DNA from: Trogon surrucura
Taxonomy: Eukaryota > Chordata > Aves > Trogoniformes > Trogonidae
Assembly: GCA_020746105.1 (NCBI GenBank)
Contig: CM036642.1
Location: forward strand, 2,139,501-2,203,500
Length of the DNA: 64,000 nucleotides
Direction: 5' to 3'
Below the pieces are notes generated by a model. The model saw only the letters and a program-made list of their open reading frames with translations. It ran no database searches and was not told where the DNA came from. The first letter of the stretch is position 1; each line of letters opens with the position of its first letter. Below are positions 1 through 13,238 of this stretch, piece after piece. A program made the position numbers and the translations under genes.

Positions 1-498
1 TGGTGTTTGTTGGCTACTTTTTTCTTGCTCAAAAAAGTTAGTTACTTTTTTTTCTCTTCTTAAAAATAATGTAACAAACTGTTGTTATTGGGTTAAATAA
101 ACACACTAACTAAGAAGAGAGAACCTGACAGTGAAACAAACCCTTTATTTTCTGGTTGAGCAAAATATTTAATTCGACCCGAACAATTTTTCACCTGATT
201 TTTCACTTCTGTCATAAAATCAATTTCCTGCATAGCTCACTTCTCCCACACTGCTGCTGTGGTGGGGTTGGGGAATCCTTTTCTTCTTCCCTTTCTTTCT
301 GTTATTTTTTCCTTTCCATCCCTCTTTGCTTTTGTCTTTTTTTCCCTTTATTTTTGATGGTGGGTTTAGTTTTTGCAGGTTTTTTGCTTTTCCATGTTTT
401 TTTTTCTTTTTTTCTTCTTTTATTTCTTTCATTTTTTCCCTTTTTTTCTCTTTTTTCTTCTTCTCCTCCTCTTCTCCTCTTCTCCTCTTCTTCTTCTT

Positions 499-932
499 CT
501 TCTCCGTCTCTTCTCCGTCTCTTCTCCGTCTCTTCTCCGTCTCTTCTCCGTCTCTTCTCCGTCTCTTCTCCGTCTCTTCTCCGTCTCTTCTCCGTCTCTT
601 CTCCGTCTCTTCTCCGTCTCTTCTCCGTCTCTTCTCCGTCTCTTCTCCGTCTCTTCTCCGTCTCTTCTCCGTCTCTTCTCCGTCTCTTCTCCGTCTCTTC
701 TCCGTCTCTTCTCCGTCTCTTCTCCGTCTCTTCTCCGTCTCTTCTCCGTCTCTTCTCCGTCTCTTCTCCGTCTCTTCTCCGTCTCTTCTCCGTCTCTTCT
801 CCGTCTCTTCTCCGTCTCTTCTCCGTCTCTTCTCCGTCTCTTCTCCGTCTCTTCTCCGTCTCTTCTCCGTCTCTTCTCCGTCTCTTCTCCGTCTCTTCTC
901 CGTCTCTTCTCCGTCTCTTCTCCGTCTCTTCT
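499..932 (+). repeat. 11-bp minisatellite, about 39 uniform copies
   Basis: The unit is CTTCTCCGTCT. The single G recurs every 11 bases from 506 to 924, giving 39 copies with no visible substitution. Because 11 is not a multiple of three, all frames give the same 11-residue pseudo-repeat, explaining the apparent low-complexity proteins. Uniformity suggests recent expansion or ongoing homogenisation, or a collapsed assembly. Confidence 0.97.
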
Positions 933-950
933 TCCCTTTCTCCTCGTCTT

Positions 951-998
951 CTTCTCTTCTCCTTTTCTTCTCTTCTCCTTTTCTTCTCTTCTCCTTTT
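951..998 (+). repeat. Three exact 16-bp pyrimidine tandem units
   Basis: The unit CTTCTCTTCTCCTTTT is repeated exactly three times (951, 967 and 983) immediately beyond the minisatellite, showing a second repeat period in the same block. Confidence 0.95.
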
Positions 999-1323
999 CT
1001 TCTTCCACATTTCTACTTTTCCTTTCTGTCTGCCTTCCCCCCCCCCCCCTTTTCCTCTCCCCTTTGCCTTCCTTCCTCTCTTTGAACCTCTTTGAACCGC
1101 GCTAATTACGACGCGGCTCTTATGTAACTAATATGTGCAGGTAATATTGTGATTATATATCGGGAGCCATATGGTCCTGCGCAGTCACTTTCAGCGCAGT
1201 TAAACCGCTGAAGCGGATAAACTCCGTGTCCGTGCACAAAGTAATTGCACAAAACTAATTTGTGTTTGCAAACAGAGCTGAAATTAAGTATGTAAATAAG
1301 CAGAGCTGCAGACTAAATATTAT

Positions 1324-1336
1324 GGGGGGGGGGGGG
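1324..1336 (+). repeat. G13 homopolymer run
   Basis: Thirteen consecutive G residues, 274 bp after the end of a C13 run at 1037-1049. Length may be unreliable in the assembly. Confidence 0.9.
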
Positions 1337-4300
1337 AGGAGAAAGGGGAAACAACTTCATAACTGCAAAGTACAATCAGTGCCTGAGATGGAAATGGTAA
1401 GTGTTGATAATGTGCAGGGAGCTGAGGCTGGGAACAACTGTTAGAGGGTTTCAGGCTATAAATCCCCCGTGTCTCCCCTTGCCTAGCCCTCCCTCCAGCT
1501 GCAGCACCGTCGTTCAGGGGGGAATATATATATATATCTTAGAATTTAATGGGTTTTTGCTAGGAAATAGGCATAGTTTAACCCCGTGCCATTCGTTTAG
1601 TGACTCGGTTTTACTTAAAAACTTGGAAAAAAGAGCAGTTTATAGCCTAGGGTGAGCAGCATGATGCGGGCCTACACTCCTGCGACACAGAAATCGGGGG
1701 CCGAGGCAGCGGCTTGCTTCCTTTTTTTACTTAGGGGGCTGCTGGGGGAGTCTTGGACGTGGAGCAATGGGTAGGGCGGGCTCTGCAGGGGCTTTTTTTT
1801 TGCATTTTGAGATACCATCGGCTTGGAGATTTGGGCACGGGGCAGCGTTGCTCGCCCGTGCACCCCTCAGCAAAGCAGAGGAGGCAGTTTGCACCATCCC
1901 AAAATGCGTCGGGGGGTCCCGAGGGGGTCTGGAGACATCCTTGTGCGGCCCCAAGAGCTGGGAGGAGCGATGCTGGCCGGTGCAGAGAAGCTCTGCAGGG
2001 TCCCTCGGTCTCTTGGCCAGTGATGGGAAGGCTCCTTCCTTCCTCTGGCAAACGCCAGGCTCTGGAAAGCCCTGAGCAATTATCCTGAGCCGGTGTAAAG
2101 CCAGAGAAAAGGGTTCAATTGCACAAGTGCTTGGGAAAATGTCACCGAGCGTCCACGCACGTGACATCCTGTATTTACCAGGAGAAAAGGTGCTGGCGAT
2201 CCTGGCTCCTATTCCTAAACCCTCTCAAAGACTTGTCTTGGGACTGGAGGGAGAGCTCGGCTGCTCTCCGCAAGTTTTTTGCCGCTTTTAAATTAGCAGC
2301 GTTGTGTTTGGTTCCCGCAGACGGGTGCTGGCAGGTGACTGCAAAAATGAGTTGAAATCTGCCGGCGGAGGGCCGCCGCGCGAGTGCATTGTCATTATTA
2401 CTGCTATCATCATTAATGGTGATGTCCTTGTCGTGAAATTGGTGGATTTCAGCTCCGGTAGAAACTGGAGAGCTGGCAAAAAGAGAAAAAAAAAAAAAAA
2501 AACTTCCAAGAAAATAAAGCAGAATAGCTGCTTACCAGATGGATAAGGGGCAGAACTGCTTGAGGGGTATTAGAGCTCGTTGTTTTCAAGATGGTGCAAA
2601 AAGCACAAGGTAAAATAGATACATTAATTGATAAATAAATAAATACTCCGTGAAAACAGATGGGTCCCCTCGAGCCCAAAGCCATCTCTCTTTGTTTCTT
2701 TTCCAAGCCTGGGCTGCGCTCGACGTGCCCGCCCGCTCCCCTCCGCCGCAGCGGGTTGTCGGCGCCTGCTCCCTGCCCGGGTGGTTTTTGCCACAGGAGA
2801 TCCACCTGAACTAGCTCCGAGCCACCCAGTTTCTCTTCGTCACATGGGGAAAACACCCCCGCAGCAACCTCCGTGCCGACTTCTGCTTGGCTTCCCTGGC
2901 CCTGCTGCAAAACTCCGCCACCCTCCGCAAATCGGATGCGATTCTGCAGCTCTGCTGGGCAGGTGTGATGGGCTTTGGGTGGGGTTGCTTTGGTAGAAAC
3001 CAAAGGAAGGTCCCAGTCTCGTTGAAACTTTTAGTGCGTCCTCGGTTTTAGCCGCTAAACGGGACATCTTGTGCAAGAACCGCAAAGGCGAAGCCAACGC
3101 GAGACCTTTGGTGCGTCACTCCCGAGCGCTGCGCGTCACCCAGGTTAAAATTTTGGCTTTGCCTTGGCCGAAATCAGGGAACTTGTTGCCCATTTGCCAT
3201 GGTAGGATGGAGATCAGACCTCAGGCTGTGGTCAGCAAGGCTTTGGGTTTGGTAAACAGGAAGGTAAAATTTCCAGAGCTACCGGGAGGCTGATTTCTAC
3301 CCTTAGCCGTGATCATTTTGTTCTGTTGTTGTGCAAATGTTTTAAAAATAACTAGGGAGAAAAGAAATGCAAGTACAGGGGGAAAGCACTGATAAACACA
3401 GCCTGAAATGCTGTTACAGGCAGACTTTAGAGCCTGAAATCACCTCAAATGTATTCTGAATTACCTTGAGCATATTTAGACAGATCTATTTTTCATTGCA
3501 GGACATTAATGTACTGACTTGGGGGATTTTTTTTCTCTGCACAAACATTTCTGTCGCATGCTGTGAGGAAGGAGTAATAACCCTTCTTAGCACCAGGACG
3601 AGAAGAAAGACTTTCCGAGGGAATGGCTGGGGAGATAGCTGGGGGCACGGCTGCGAGTCGGGACTCGTGGTGGGGTATTTTTTCTGCAGTGCAAACCAAG
3701 GCGAGGTGAAACTTTGGAGTTGATTTGGGCTCTGGGGCCTCTGACGAGACCGAGAGTCGATTTTCTCACCTACCTTGTGCAGTCTGCGACGCTCTTGTGC
3801 TCTGTGCAGTGTTTATACCCCTAAAGGTTTGTGAATTGTGTCGATCTCCTTTCCGTGGGTTAGGATTCGAGGTGTATATTGTAAGAATTAATATAAAGAG
3901 AGGCAAATGAGCTTTTTCTCTCAGGCTCTGTGCTGTTTGGGCATCCTCCCTCTGCCAGGCAGATCTCTGGATGAACTAAATAGGAGCTTTGAGCGTCATG
4001 CTTCCCAAATCCTGATTTTTTTACTGGCTCAAAAGCAGGTTGAGATCACAGCCTCTCCGTCTCTCAGCGGTGGGAATGGAGATGCTCTGCGGGCTTGGAT
4101 GGAGGAGGAGGGTGCTGGAATAAAGAACCAGCATGGCTGGTGGCACGGAGACGGGTGGGAAGGTCTGAACAGCAGGTGAGGGGCGAGGGGAGCCCGGCAG
4201 ATGTTGAAGGGCTGGCCCAGACAGGTTTTTTTAGGAGAGGAGGAAGCAAAGGCACGCGGGCGAGACGGGCTTCTCCGACGAGCTGCTCCTCCCCGCGCAG

Positions 4301-6315
4301 CCTCCTGCCACGCTCTGCCGTGCCGGGAGGAGCTTTGCCGGGGGGTTGGAAGGAAAAGAAGGGTGGAGGAAGATTTATCTCGCTACATGTGGGTAGCTGC
4401 AGCTCCTGGGTTTTGCTGGGAGAGAGGGGATGGAGCCAAAGGCTTTGCCTGGCTTCTGAAGTAGGAGGACAAGGCGAAAGGGGGGTATCTCCCCTCCTCC
4501 TCTACGGGTGGCTCGCTGCTTGCTTGGAGTAGCTGTAAACCTTCCCCGTGTCCTAATGATTAATGACTGAGGCAAAGAAACACCACAGCTGCTGCTGAGC
4601 TCCTGCGGTCAGCAGCTTCCCACCCATGCTGTGCCCAGCCCTGGGGAGAGCAGCCTTTCATCGCCCGCGGGACCCGGAGTTGTCCTTGGATGATATCCTT
4701 GGAAGCCCAGCGGCGGACCTCGGGGCGGATATCCCTCTGGGTAGCTGAGAGTTAGAAGTTGCCCTTTGCAGCAAGGCTTTAGGTGTGAAATCAGAGCAGC
4801 TCTGGCAGATGCCCGCTGGGCAAAGGCTGTCGCCGGCGGTGGATGCCGTGGGAGATGGTTTGGTGCAGCTGTGCCGTCCCCGGCGCCGGGCAGGTGTCCA
4901 AGCAGATGACTTTACAGCAGGGATGAGCTGATACCTAGATGAAACGAGGCAGAAGCGATTGTGAAATCTCTTCTTTTTTTTTTTTTTCCCACCCCCTCTT
5001 CCACTGTTGCTACTCCCTCTCCTGTTCTCGAGGTCGTACTGCATTTCCACAAAACCTCGCTGGTGGCTGCGTCGTGTAGTCCTTCATCTAAATGCTTGGT
5101 TTCTGCTCAGAAGAATGGTATTGATGGCAAAAGTGTGGGATTTTCCCCTCATCTAGATAGTTTCCCTGTTGGAAAAGAAGATGGAGATGGAGAGCAATAG
5201 GTAGCTTTAATAATCTGCTAAAAACCCTTCTGAATGTTGAGTCTTGCTGCAAGACAAAATATTTTAAGAGATTTTCCCATCTTTTAATCGGTCGTGCTGT
5301 TCACGTCTTCTGAATGTGAGAGCCCGCGGCTAAAGAGGCCGTTGGGGAGGGATCCACCTTTGAGACTTTGGGGCCCATGGTTCCAAACAGGCGTGAAAAT
5401 AAGTTTTGTGGATGAACTCCGGAAAAATAAACCTGAAATAGGCGATTTTATTTTCGCTCTTTTTTTTTTTTAGACAATAAAGCCTCGGTTGTCAGACAGG
5501 AGCGTGCCCTTAAGCTAGTGACCTTGGCGGTTATCAGTGCTGCCGGAGATCTTTATTGCTCCCATCACACTTGCCGGGGATAGAGTTTTACTTGTGCTGG
5601 TGGCGTGACTGCTCGCGACGTGACTCGTCTGGGTGCGATGAGGGAGGGGGGGACGAGCCTCCGAGCGTGGCTTTGGGAGCGAGGCACTGCTTTTGCAGCA
5701 TCCTTCCCGCATCCCCTCGCTCCCCATGGTGGAATGGGACAAAAGGATGCCAGCTGGACCAGGAAAGGTGTGTGGATGTGCTCTGTCCCTGAAATATTGA
5801 GCAGTCCGGCTTGTCCGGGGCTAGAAGTATTGCAAACTTGAAGGTGGAGGGTGCAAGGAGACTTGTCTTGAAGGAATTGGTCTCGACCAGGCTTTTTCTC
5901 CAGGCCCCCCCCCTGGTTTTCCTTGTGGGAACTGGCCGCTGGTTGTTCGTGCCCAAAGAAGGCGACGCTTGGCCAAGCGAAAGGCGAAGAAAAGGGGCAG
6001 TGTCAGGAAGACAAAAGGGAACATTAAAAACCAACCGGCTTCTCCAGAAGAAAGCGGTGTGGTCTAAAGGAAGGGTCCTTGAGAAATATAAGGCATGAGT
6101 CCGAAGGAAGGGAAAAGGGAGCATGCCAAATTCCCCTCTAATCCCCTCAACAACAAGCCAGAGAGAATGAGTTGCCAGACTTTTCCCTGGGCTTGTTTTG
6201 CTTTGGTCCGGAGATTTTTGCAAACTCTGGCATGCCGGGAATTTTAATCAGGGCCAGGGCCTTGTTCGTGGTGGTGTTTATAATTCGGAGTGGAGGAGAA
6301 GGGCCAGATTTTACC

Positions 6316-6402
6316 CTTTAAAAAAAAAAAATAAAAAAAAAATCTCCAACCGAAAAAAAACAACAACAACAAAAAGCAAACCGGAAAAAAAAAAAAAAAG
6401 CT
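6316..6402 (+). repeat. A-rich simple tract
   Basis: Consecutive A runs broken by short words, including a CAA triplet stretch (6360-6371) and an A15 run. Probably a simple repeat or decayed poly-A; no retroelement body is recognisable on its 5' side. Confidence 0.85.
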
Positions 6403-7439
6403 GCTCCAGAGGGGAAGCTTACAAGCTGTTCCCATCCTCATTCTGTCCCGGCTGATGGAAAATCACCAGCGCTTGCCTCATGTAAATGGCACTTTATCCA
6501 CTGGAAATGTGAATGCTGTCACCAGTGCCCAGGTCTGTCAAGCTTATCAGCTGAGCTAGTGAGACGGAGAGATGCACCCGGTCCTGTTCACGCCAGGAGA
6601 GTGATAGATAATAACATTTCGAGGGGAGAAAAGGCAGCGAGGCTGACGGACGCGAATTAAGGCGCCCTGTGGAAGTCCGTCGCTTATTCACTCCTAGTTG
6701 CATATTCAAGGGAAACGGCGTTTGCTTTCCGGTTAGTTTTCTTTGTTCCTTTCAGGCTTTTTAAAAGTCAAGCCGGCAGAATTAATTCTCTTCTCCCCTC
6801 GCCCCCACCTCTGCCTGTGTCACTCCTCATTTGCACCTGTAATAGGGTCTGGCAGATTTATGTTGGGGGCTTTGGGTGCTGAGAAAATGAGGGATTGAAA
6901 TTTTTTTTTTTTCCCCCCTGTAGATAAAGCATGGGATGCCCAAGGAGGGGTAATAGAATAGGAATCCCTCTCCAGAAGCGAAGTGTTTTGTGCTGGAAGG
7001 TGTTGAGGGTGGCTGTACCACGTCATCAGTCAAAAATCTGGTTAAGCTACCACTGAGTTGGGCTGGAAACAGGCTTGGGAGGGGTTAAGGAGGTGTTTTC
7101 CCAGCCCGAAAAGAGGATTTCTGGGAGGAAATGGAGCCTGGAGATGGCTGGTTGCAAAAGAAGGCAGCTGGGCAACGAAGCCCAGAAAAAAAAGAGGTTG
7201 CAAAAGTTGGTTTTACGGGAACTAATCGTTACCTTGGCGCCGACGCGTGGGTAGGAAGGTTTCCAGTCTGCTGGGGAAGGACCACTGGGAGCAAGGAGCT
7301 GTTCCCGTGCAGATTTCGGGGAGAGCCGTGGGATCTCTGCTTAACTAGTGCCGTGCCCCAGCCCTTGGAGGGATTATTAATGCAGATCAGAGCTGCTTTC
7401 CATATGTATGATCCTGAAAATATCTTTTTCCAGGGTGAA

Positions 7440-7640
7440 CCTTAAGCACCAGCGCTATAATGTAATGAGTTAAACTGCTTGTTCGCAGTTCCACTAAAAG
7501 CAAATGGACTGGGAATTTGTTTTAAAAAACTGGACAGAGCTTTATCGGCCAATTAATCAGAATGTATAATGGATAAATTAAAGGGCAGAGTCAAGCGAGG
7601 CTGCCAAATAAAAACCAATAAAGTGCAATCTGCAAATGGA
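7440..7640. promoter_or_regulatory. AT-rich candidate conserved noncoding block
   Basis: TTAAT/ATTA-rich, complex sequence (AATTAATCAGAATGTATAAT, AAACTGGACAGAGC) in GC-rich surroundings. No repeat family is recognised. Conservation is inferred from composition only. Confidence 0.3.
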
Positions 7641-10600
7641 CATGCCATTATGGGATGCCGCACAAGAAGAGCAGAAAGGGGAGGGCATGATGTGCCTGTC
7701 GGGCTCCCTTCAGCTTCCTAGCCCAAATCTAGGGGCTGGGGGGTGTTGCCCCGATTTCAAGCTTTTCACAAGAAGTGTCGCGCTCGAGGGGTGTCACCCC
7801 TGTGACATGGAAGTCGAACGAGCCACCAGCCAGGTCCCAGGCTGCTGGAGATTTGGGAGCCTTTGCAGAACTCCAAATTAATTGAGGACCGTGGGGCTCT
7901 GCGGGCAACGCAGTGGACCCAGGGGGTGAATTTTGCGGTGCCCACGGGAGCTTCTTTTTTGCTTTTATTTTATTGGCCATGCTGGAAATAGCAGCGTTTG
8001 TGGTTCCCGGACATTACAACAACCGCTCCGCTGGTTTTATGAGCAAAAACCGGTTCTTCCAAGGAACTCTCAGGCAGGGGGTAAAAGGAAGAGCTGGCAA
8101 TCGTAGGAAGGAGTTGGAAGAGCTCATTTCCTAACCCAAGCTGTGCAAACCCTCCGCAGCCGATCAGTCGCTCCAACGACCGCGTGAGGCTGCGCGCCGC
8201 TCCCTCGGGGATACCCATCCCCTCCGGTGGGCAGATTTGCAACCCTCCTCCCTACACGCCTCCACGCATGGGGAATCTTCCCCACGACAAGTAAACCCAA
8301 GTAATAAATTGGCTTTGCAGGTAGAGTTTGGATTGGGGGGGGATTCTTGGCTGTGGGGTGCTTTCCTCGCAGGCTGTGCTCACGTCGTGCAGCTGAGTTG
8401 TGTCCTCTAGATTTAAGGAAAAAGCCGAAAATGTAGATTTTGCTTGCTAGCTACCATGTGGTACTTCTCAAGAGCATAAAACCCATCCTACTTCCTCGGG
8501 CTTTGTGTCGTAAAGTCGGTGAATGTGGCTCAGTTGGGAAAACGGGGCCACATCTGCGCCACGTCTCGCAGCACGAGCTGGGGCCACTTGCAGGTCACTT
8601 GGCACATCACAAGCGTTTGATGCGTCCTCTGAAGGGACAGCAAAGGTGTGAACCTGTCAGGAAGCAAAGCCACAAATAGCCAGGAATAGATATTTAGTTG
8701 AGTTTTTATTTTTCTCGAAGCATAAAAAAAAAACCCACACCGTGAAAGTGCTTCTTTAGGTCAATACGAGTGGGGCAGTAGCAGCACCAGGGCACTGTGA
8801 GCAAGGAAGGGAAAATATTGAAATGGTTTGGAGCAATATTTAGTTTGCTGAGAGACGGCTCCAATGGAGAAGGGAGTGACTGGAGCGCAGGCCCTGCCTT
8901 TTCTTTGGGAGCTTTGGATGCCAGACTGGTCCCGCCGCGCGCGTTGGGCGGTATCGCTCCCCGCAGAGGAACTTCCATAAGGAAATCTTCTAGTTGAGAG
9001 ACGAGGCCAAATCCTGACGAGCATATTGTTTGTGAGCAAACACCAACAGCTAGCTTCTCAGCTGCTGCAAACGGCATAGCCATGTGGTGACTTCCACTGA
9101 GCTGTATCAAATCCTTGCCTGTCTTTATATGCATCAGCTATTAACGTGTTGCTCCTGGCAGGATCGAGCCAGTGCTGCACGCGTGGGCGCTGATGGAGCT
9201 GGGAGTCAAGTCAGTCAAGACTTTCCCTAACTCTCCCGTCGTCTTTTGAAACCCTCCCTGGGTGCCTGCCTGCTTTTGCAGGGCTTTAAATATTTGCGCC
9301 AACCTTTCTTTCTCAGTCTTGCCCTCAAAAACTGCAGGGAGCCTAAGCTAAGCGTGGATTTCAGCGTGCATTTGTAGGGATCTGGACTTCCCATCCCTTG
9401 TTTCCCTCTCTGGGGATCGGGGGCTGAGAATCAGCTCTTCAAGGAGGTGAGGATTAGGTCTGGTGGATGTGCTGTCCGTCAGAGGGTCTCTCTGCATCCC
9501 ATCACCCTTTTCCATCATTCCTTTTCATCCGTCGTTCCTTCTCGCTGCTGCATGCAGCAAGGTCCAAGGCTGGTGGCCTCCTGATGGGTGCCGAACCATC
9601 CCCGTGAGCATCAACCCCCTGCAGGCAGCTTCAGGGGGGCTCCTCGGGGTTAGTCTCCTCGACCGGCTCCCCTTCCAGAGGCTCAGAACCAAAGAACCTG
9701 TTATTTTTGAGCGCAAGGAGAAGCAAAATGCAGAGAGGCATTGGGTGCCGTTGCATCTCCCTTGCCCATCTGCTGCTGCAGCAGCTCCTCGTCTGCTTTG
9801 GGAGGTCTTTGCTCCACGCAGCCTCTCGCTGGAGCCTCTGCCGGCGGCTGGGAGAGCAGCGTGGGAGAGGGTTGGAGCCTAGCGAATCTGGGCCTGTTTT
9901 CTTCTTTTTTGGACAAATAGCTTATTCTCTGCAAAATTCAGCGGTGGGTCGGCCAGCGCCATCTGTGAAGCCCTGCCAAATCTGGTGACGAGTTTCAGCC
10001 AAGAAAGAAAGAAAGAAAAGGGGAAATTAAAAAGCCTGGAAGAGGTCCATTTTCCAAACGGCTTTTCAAAACAAACATTTCAGGTCTTTCTTTCCAAATT
10101 AGGTTTTCTGTTGACATTTGCCCGTTTAATAATACATATTTTTAAAGGGTTCGGAGAAGACGACCTCAAGTATTTAAGGTATTTGACTTGGTGCTTCTGT
10201 GTGGGAAATATTTTTGCTCCCCAGACACAAAGCTGTGAGAAAAGCAGATCCAGTCTGCTCGAGGACCTGTTTGGGGCTTGCACGGTGGCCGTCGCAAGCT
10301 GGCTCTGCCCACAGCAGGGTCTACAAGTCCCATGTCGGTGGGAGGGTTGACTCCTCTGGCGAAGGGAGACGGTCTTGGGGTGCAAATGGTCCGACGTCTG
10401 CTCTGGCTCTTAAGCTCAGGATTGAAATGGGTTGCAAAGTGATGGGGTTTGCTATTTCAGAGGGAGTTGGCTTTTCTAGAAGAGCTGAGCTGCACCTGCT
10501 TGTGCTTCGATTTCCCCTCTCAAGACCGCTTTTCCTGGCTATCTCCTCTTCCTCGACATCCGTGCTTGCCCGTCCGCTTTTCTGCAAGAGCTGTGAGCCC

Positions 10601-13108
10601 TAGATCCATCCTCACCATCAGGTTTTCTGAGGATAGTAGCCAACATCTGGGGCCACGCTCTCATGACCCTAAGTGGGCAGAATCGCATAATGATTTAAGT
10701 TGGATGAGACTTCTTGGATGGCACGTGGTTAAACCTGACAAGCAAACCGGGTCCGTAGCGCCGGCGTTTGTTTGCTGCTTACAAGCAAAGCACGGGGCGT
10801 TCCAGTAAAATCTGCCTCCAGGCCGGCGAATGCAGGGAGGCCGGGGAGTCATCATCTTGCTCGAGCAGTTTATTTGGCTAAATACACCATTGATTTGTTT
10901 GGGCTGCATTCCGACTGTGTGGCCTTTGTAAGTCAATACAACTCCAGTCCTGCTCTACACTCGGTAATTGCCAGGTAGTAGAGTGTATTTAGGAAGTGCC
11001 GTGTTGTGCTCGAATGGGAGGTGATGGGAGGGTCCTCGTTTGGAGGAGAGAGGGGTGAGGGCTTGGTGGGGTGTTGCACAGGTTGGAGAGCAGAAGGAGG
11101 AGGAGGTGGGTGAGGGTACCGCGTCTCCACAGCACGAATCCATTTCTGGCATCGTGGTTATCAGCGTGATAGTCCCTACGATACGTGACTGTCTACTTCT
11201 GAGTGACTCTACTAACCCCAGAGTAAAACGTTATGGGTGGCAAAGGGGTTAAACAGCAGCCTGCTAGAGCTAAGTGCATGGATGGGTTTTTCTATTCCCT
11301 CTCAAGAAAAGGTCTCTGAAGGCAGGCAGCCATAAAACCTCAGTTGTTTTCCCTTAGAAACACAGGGGATCTACAAGGTAGAGCCCCCCAAACCTGTCCA
11401 AAATCGAGGCAGAAGGATTTCAGAGTCTCAGCGAGGAGTGAAATATTACTTCAAAAAGAACTCTTTGCATAACTTGATGGGAGAGCGGGCACACAGGCGA
11501 GTGAGATGCCAGCATGCTGATCTTGGGAGCTTCGCCTCTGCCCTCAACGTGTGAAAGCAAGAGGTGATCTTTGCATTTGAAATGCCCTCCCTATGGAGAG
11601 AGATTCCCCACAGGGAAGATGAGGCTCTTTTCTGATTTCCAGCCCTCTGCGCCCGCACGAGGGTTGATCTTAAACGCTGGTACTTATTAGCTGCTTTGCA
11701 TCTCGTGTCGCTGTCACTTCCACATCCACCGCCGACCGCTGAGGAATAAATACAATTAAAAAACCGAGTGAATCAGCATCTCCCTAGGACGGAGAGAAAG
11801 AAAAAGCATCTCTCGTGCTGCTTCTCCCCTCTCACGCCTCGCTGAGCCTCCTGCATCCCTGTGCCACCTGAACCTGTTCCCCCAGCAGCTTGTAGCCTTA
11901 TCTTTGCTGGTGCTGGAGCACAAATAAAGTACGTAACAAGAGTCTTTCAGGTCCATTAGAAACACAGAGGGAAGTAGTCAATGTTAGCCGAAGGAAGCCA
12001 GCAAAGGATGAAACCGTCGGGGTTGAACAAAACGCTATTTCCAGGCAGGGAGGAGGTGCTAATTGAATTAAATGTGAGGTGGCTGCCACTCATTCCTGAA
12101 GAAAAACCAGAAGGGGGGGAGAAGGAAAAAAAAAATCCGCCTTGAAAAATAAACCAACAAACTAAAAATACAGGTGTGGGGAGTTGCTGACAGCACGACG
12201 TGCTGCAGTTTTCCACCCGGCGCCTCGCTCCGAGCGTGTGTTTTTGTGCATCTTCCCGAGCCCCTTGGAGATGCCTTCCCTTTGATGCCGTGATCGATTC
12301 CCCTGAGGGACAGGCGAATGCTACCTGGGGAAGCAATTTATGATTATTTTTAGCTTTGCTGAGCGCCGAGGGGGATTCCAGAGGCAGGGCTGAGCCTGCT
12401 TTAACCCCTCGCAACCCACCCCATCGCCACGGGTTTGGTGGGAGGGTGTCAAAAGGAGGAAAATGTAATTTTTATCAAGGTAGGGATCCTTATAGCTCAT
12501 CCTCCTGGTGTGAAAGGGCTGTGATTTGTGAGGAATCACAGGATATTTGTAGGCAGAGAGAGAACCCTTCGAGGCACCAATGCCAAGGAGGAGGGATGGA
12601 GGAAATCAGTGCTCGTGGAGGGAAAAATGTTTAGAAAACTCAAGAGTTGTGGTTGGGAGCGGTGCTTGCATTGATGGCAGCATCCCAGGGAAAAAAAAAA
12701 AAAAACCAACCCCAAGTGGTCATTTGGGTTCAGCTCACAAACAAAACGTTTCAAAATGTCACTGGAATTAAAATCGGGCAGAATATCCCGACTGGATTTC
12801 GCTCTTTTTGCCTCGACAGAACCGAAGTAGGCTTGTGTTTGCTTTTGAGCTCTCAGATTTGCGGCCGAGGTAAAGCAAACGGAAAGGAAAGGTTGCAGCA
12901 AGAAGACTGTTTTAAACAGAAGAGGTTTGAGTTAAGGGCCAGTACGGAAAGGCGGGCCAATTGGTGCGAAACCAGGACTTGGGTAACAAAAATAGCTCTT
13001 TCTGCAGAGCATCTCATCCATCCCGAGTGATGGAATGGGGAGAGAAGGGAGCCGGAGCTCCTGGGTGCTTCTCCAAAGGGGCTTTTTGTCGTGGTGTGAG
13101 CCAGGACT

Positions 13109-13238
13109 CTCTAATTGCCGAGGAACCCGTCTTGAAATGTCACGGGAAGATTTATGTCGTGGTGCAGCCTCTCCAGGTGCTAATTGTGCGTTAGGCTCTT
13201 GGGCAATGGCTCCTGGGGAAAATAATCCCAGACTCTCC
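13109..13238 (+). repeat. Duplicated ancient element, copy A
   Basis: About 130 bp that align in the same orientation with 14874-15003. Shared words in the same order include CTCTAATTG, CCGAG, AAATGTCA, GGGAAAGATTTAT/GGGAAGATTTAT, GCAGCCTCTCCAGGT, CTAATT and AATGGCTCC. Flanks do not align. Either two copies of an old interspersed repeat or a duplicated noncoding element; the family is not recognised. Confidence 0.7.

Larger units (their letters stand above)
240..1090 (+). repeat. Strand-asymmetric polypyrimidine block
   Basis: For roughly 850 bases the plus strand is almost only C and T, apart from a few G-containing words before 420 and one G per 11 bp in the core. It includes CTT/CCT microsatellite sequence, an 11-bp minisatellite, three 16-bp units and a C13 run (1037-1049). 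Such mirror-prone homopyrimidine tracts can adopt triplex (H-DNA) conformations; that is inference. Long open frames across it on both strands are artefacts of stop-free simple sequence. Confidence 0.95.

Noticed and set aside
156-1105. Several long open frames, on both strands, of 11-residue repeats
   Set aside because: All arise from the 11-bp minisatellite, which has no stop codon in any frame of the pyrimidine or purine strand; no family resemblance.
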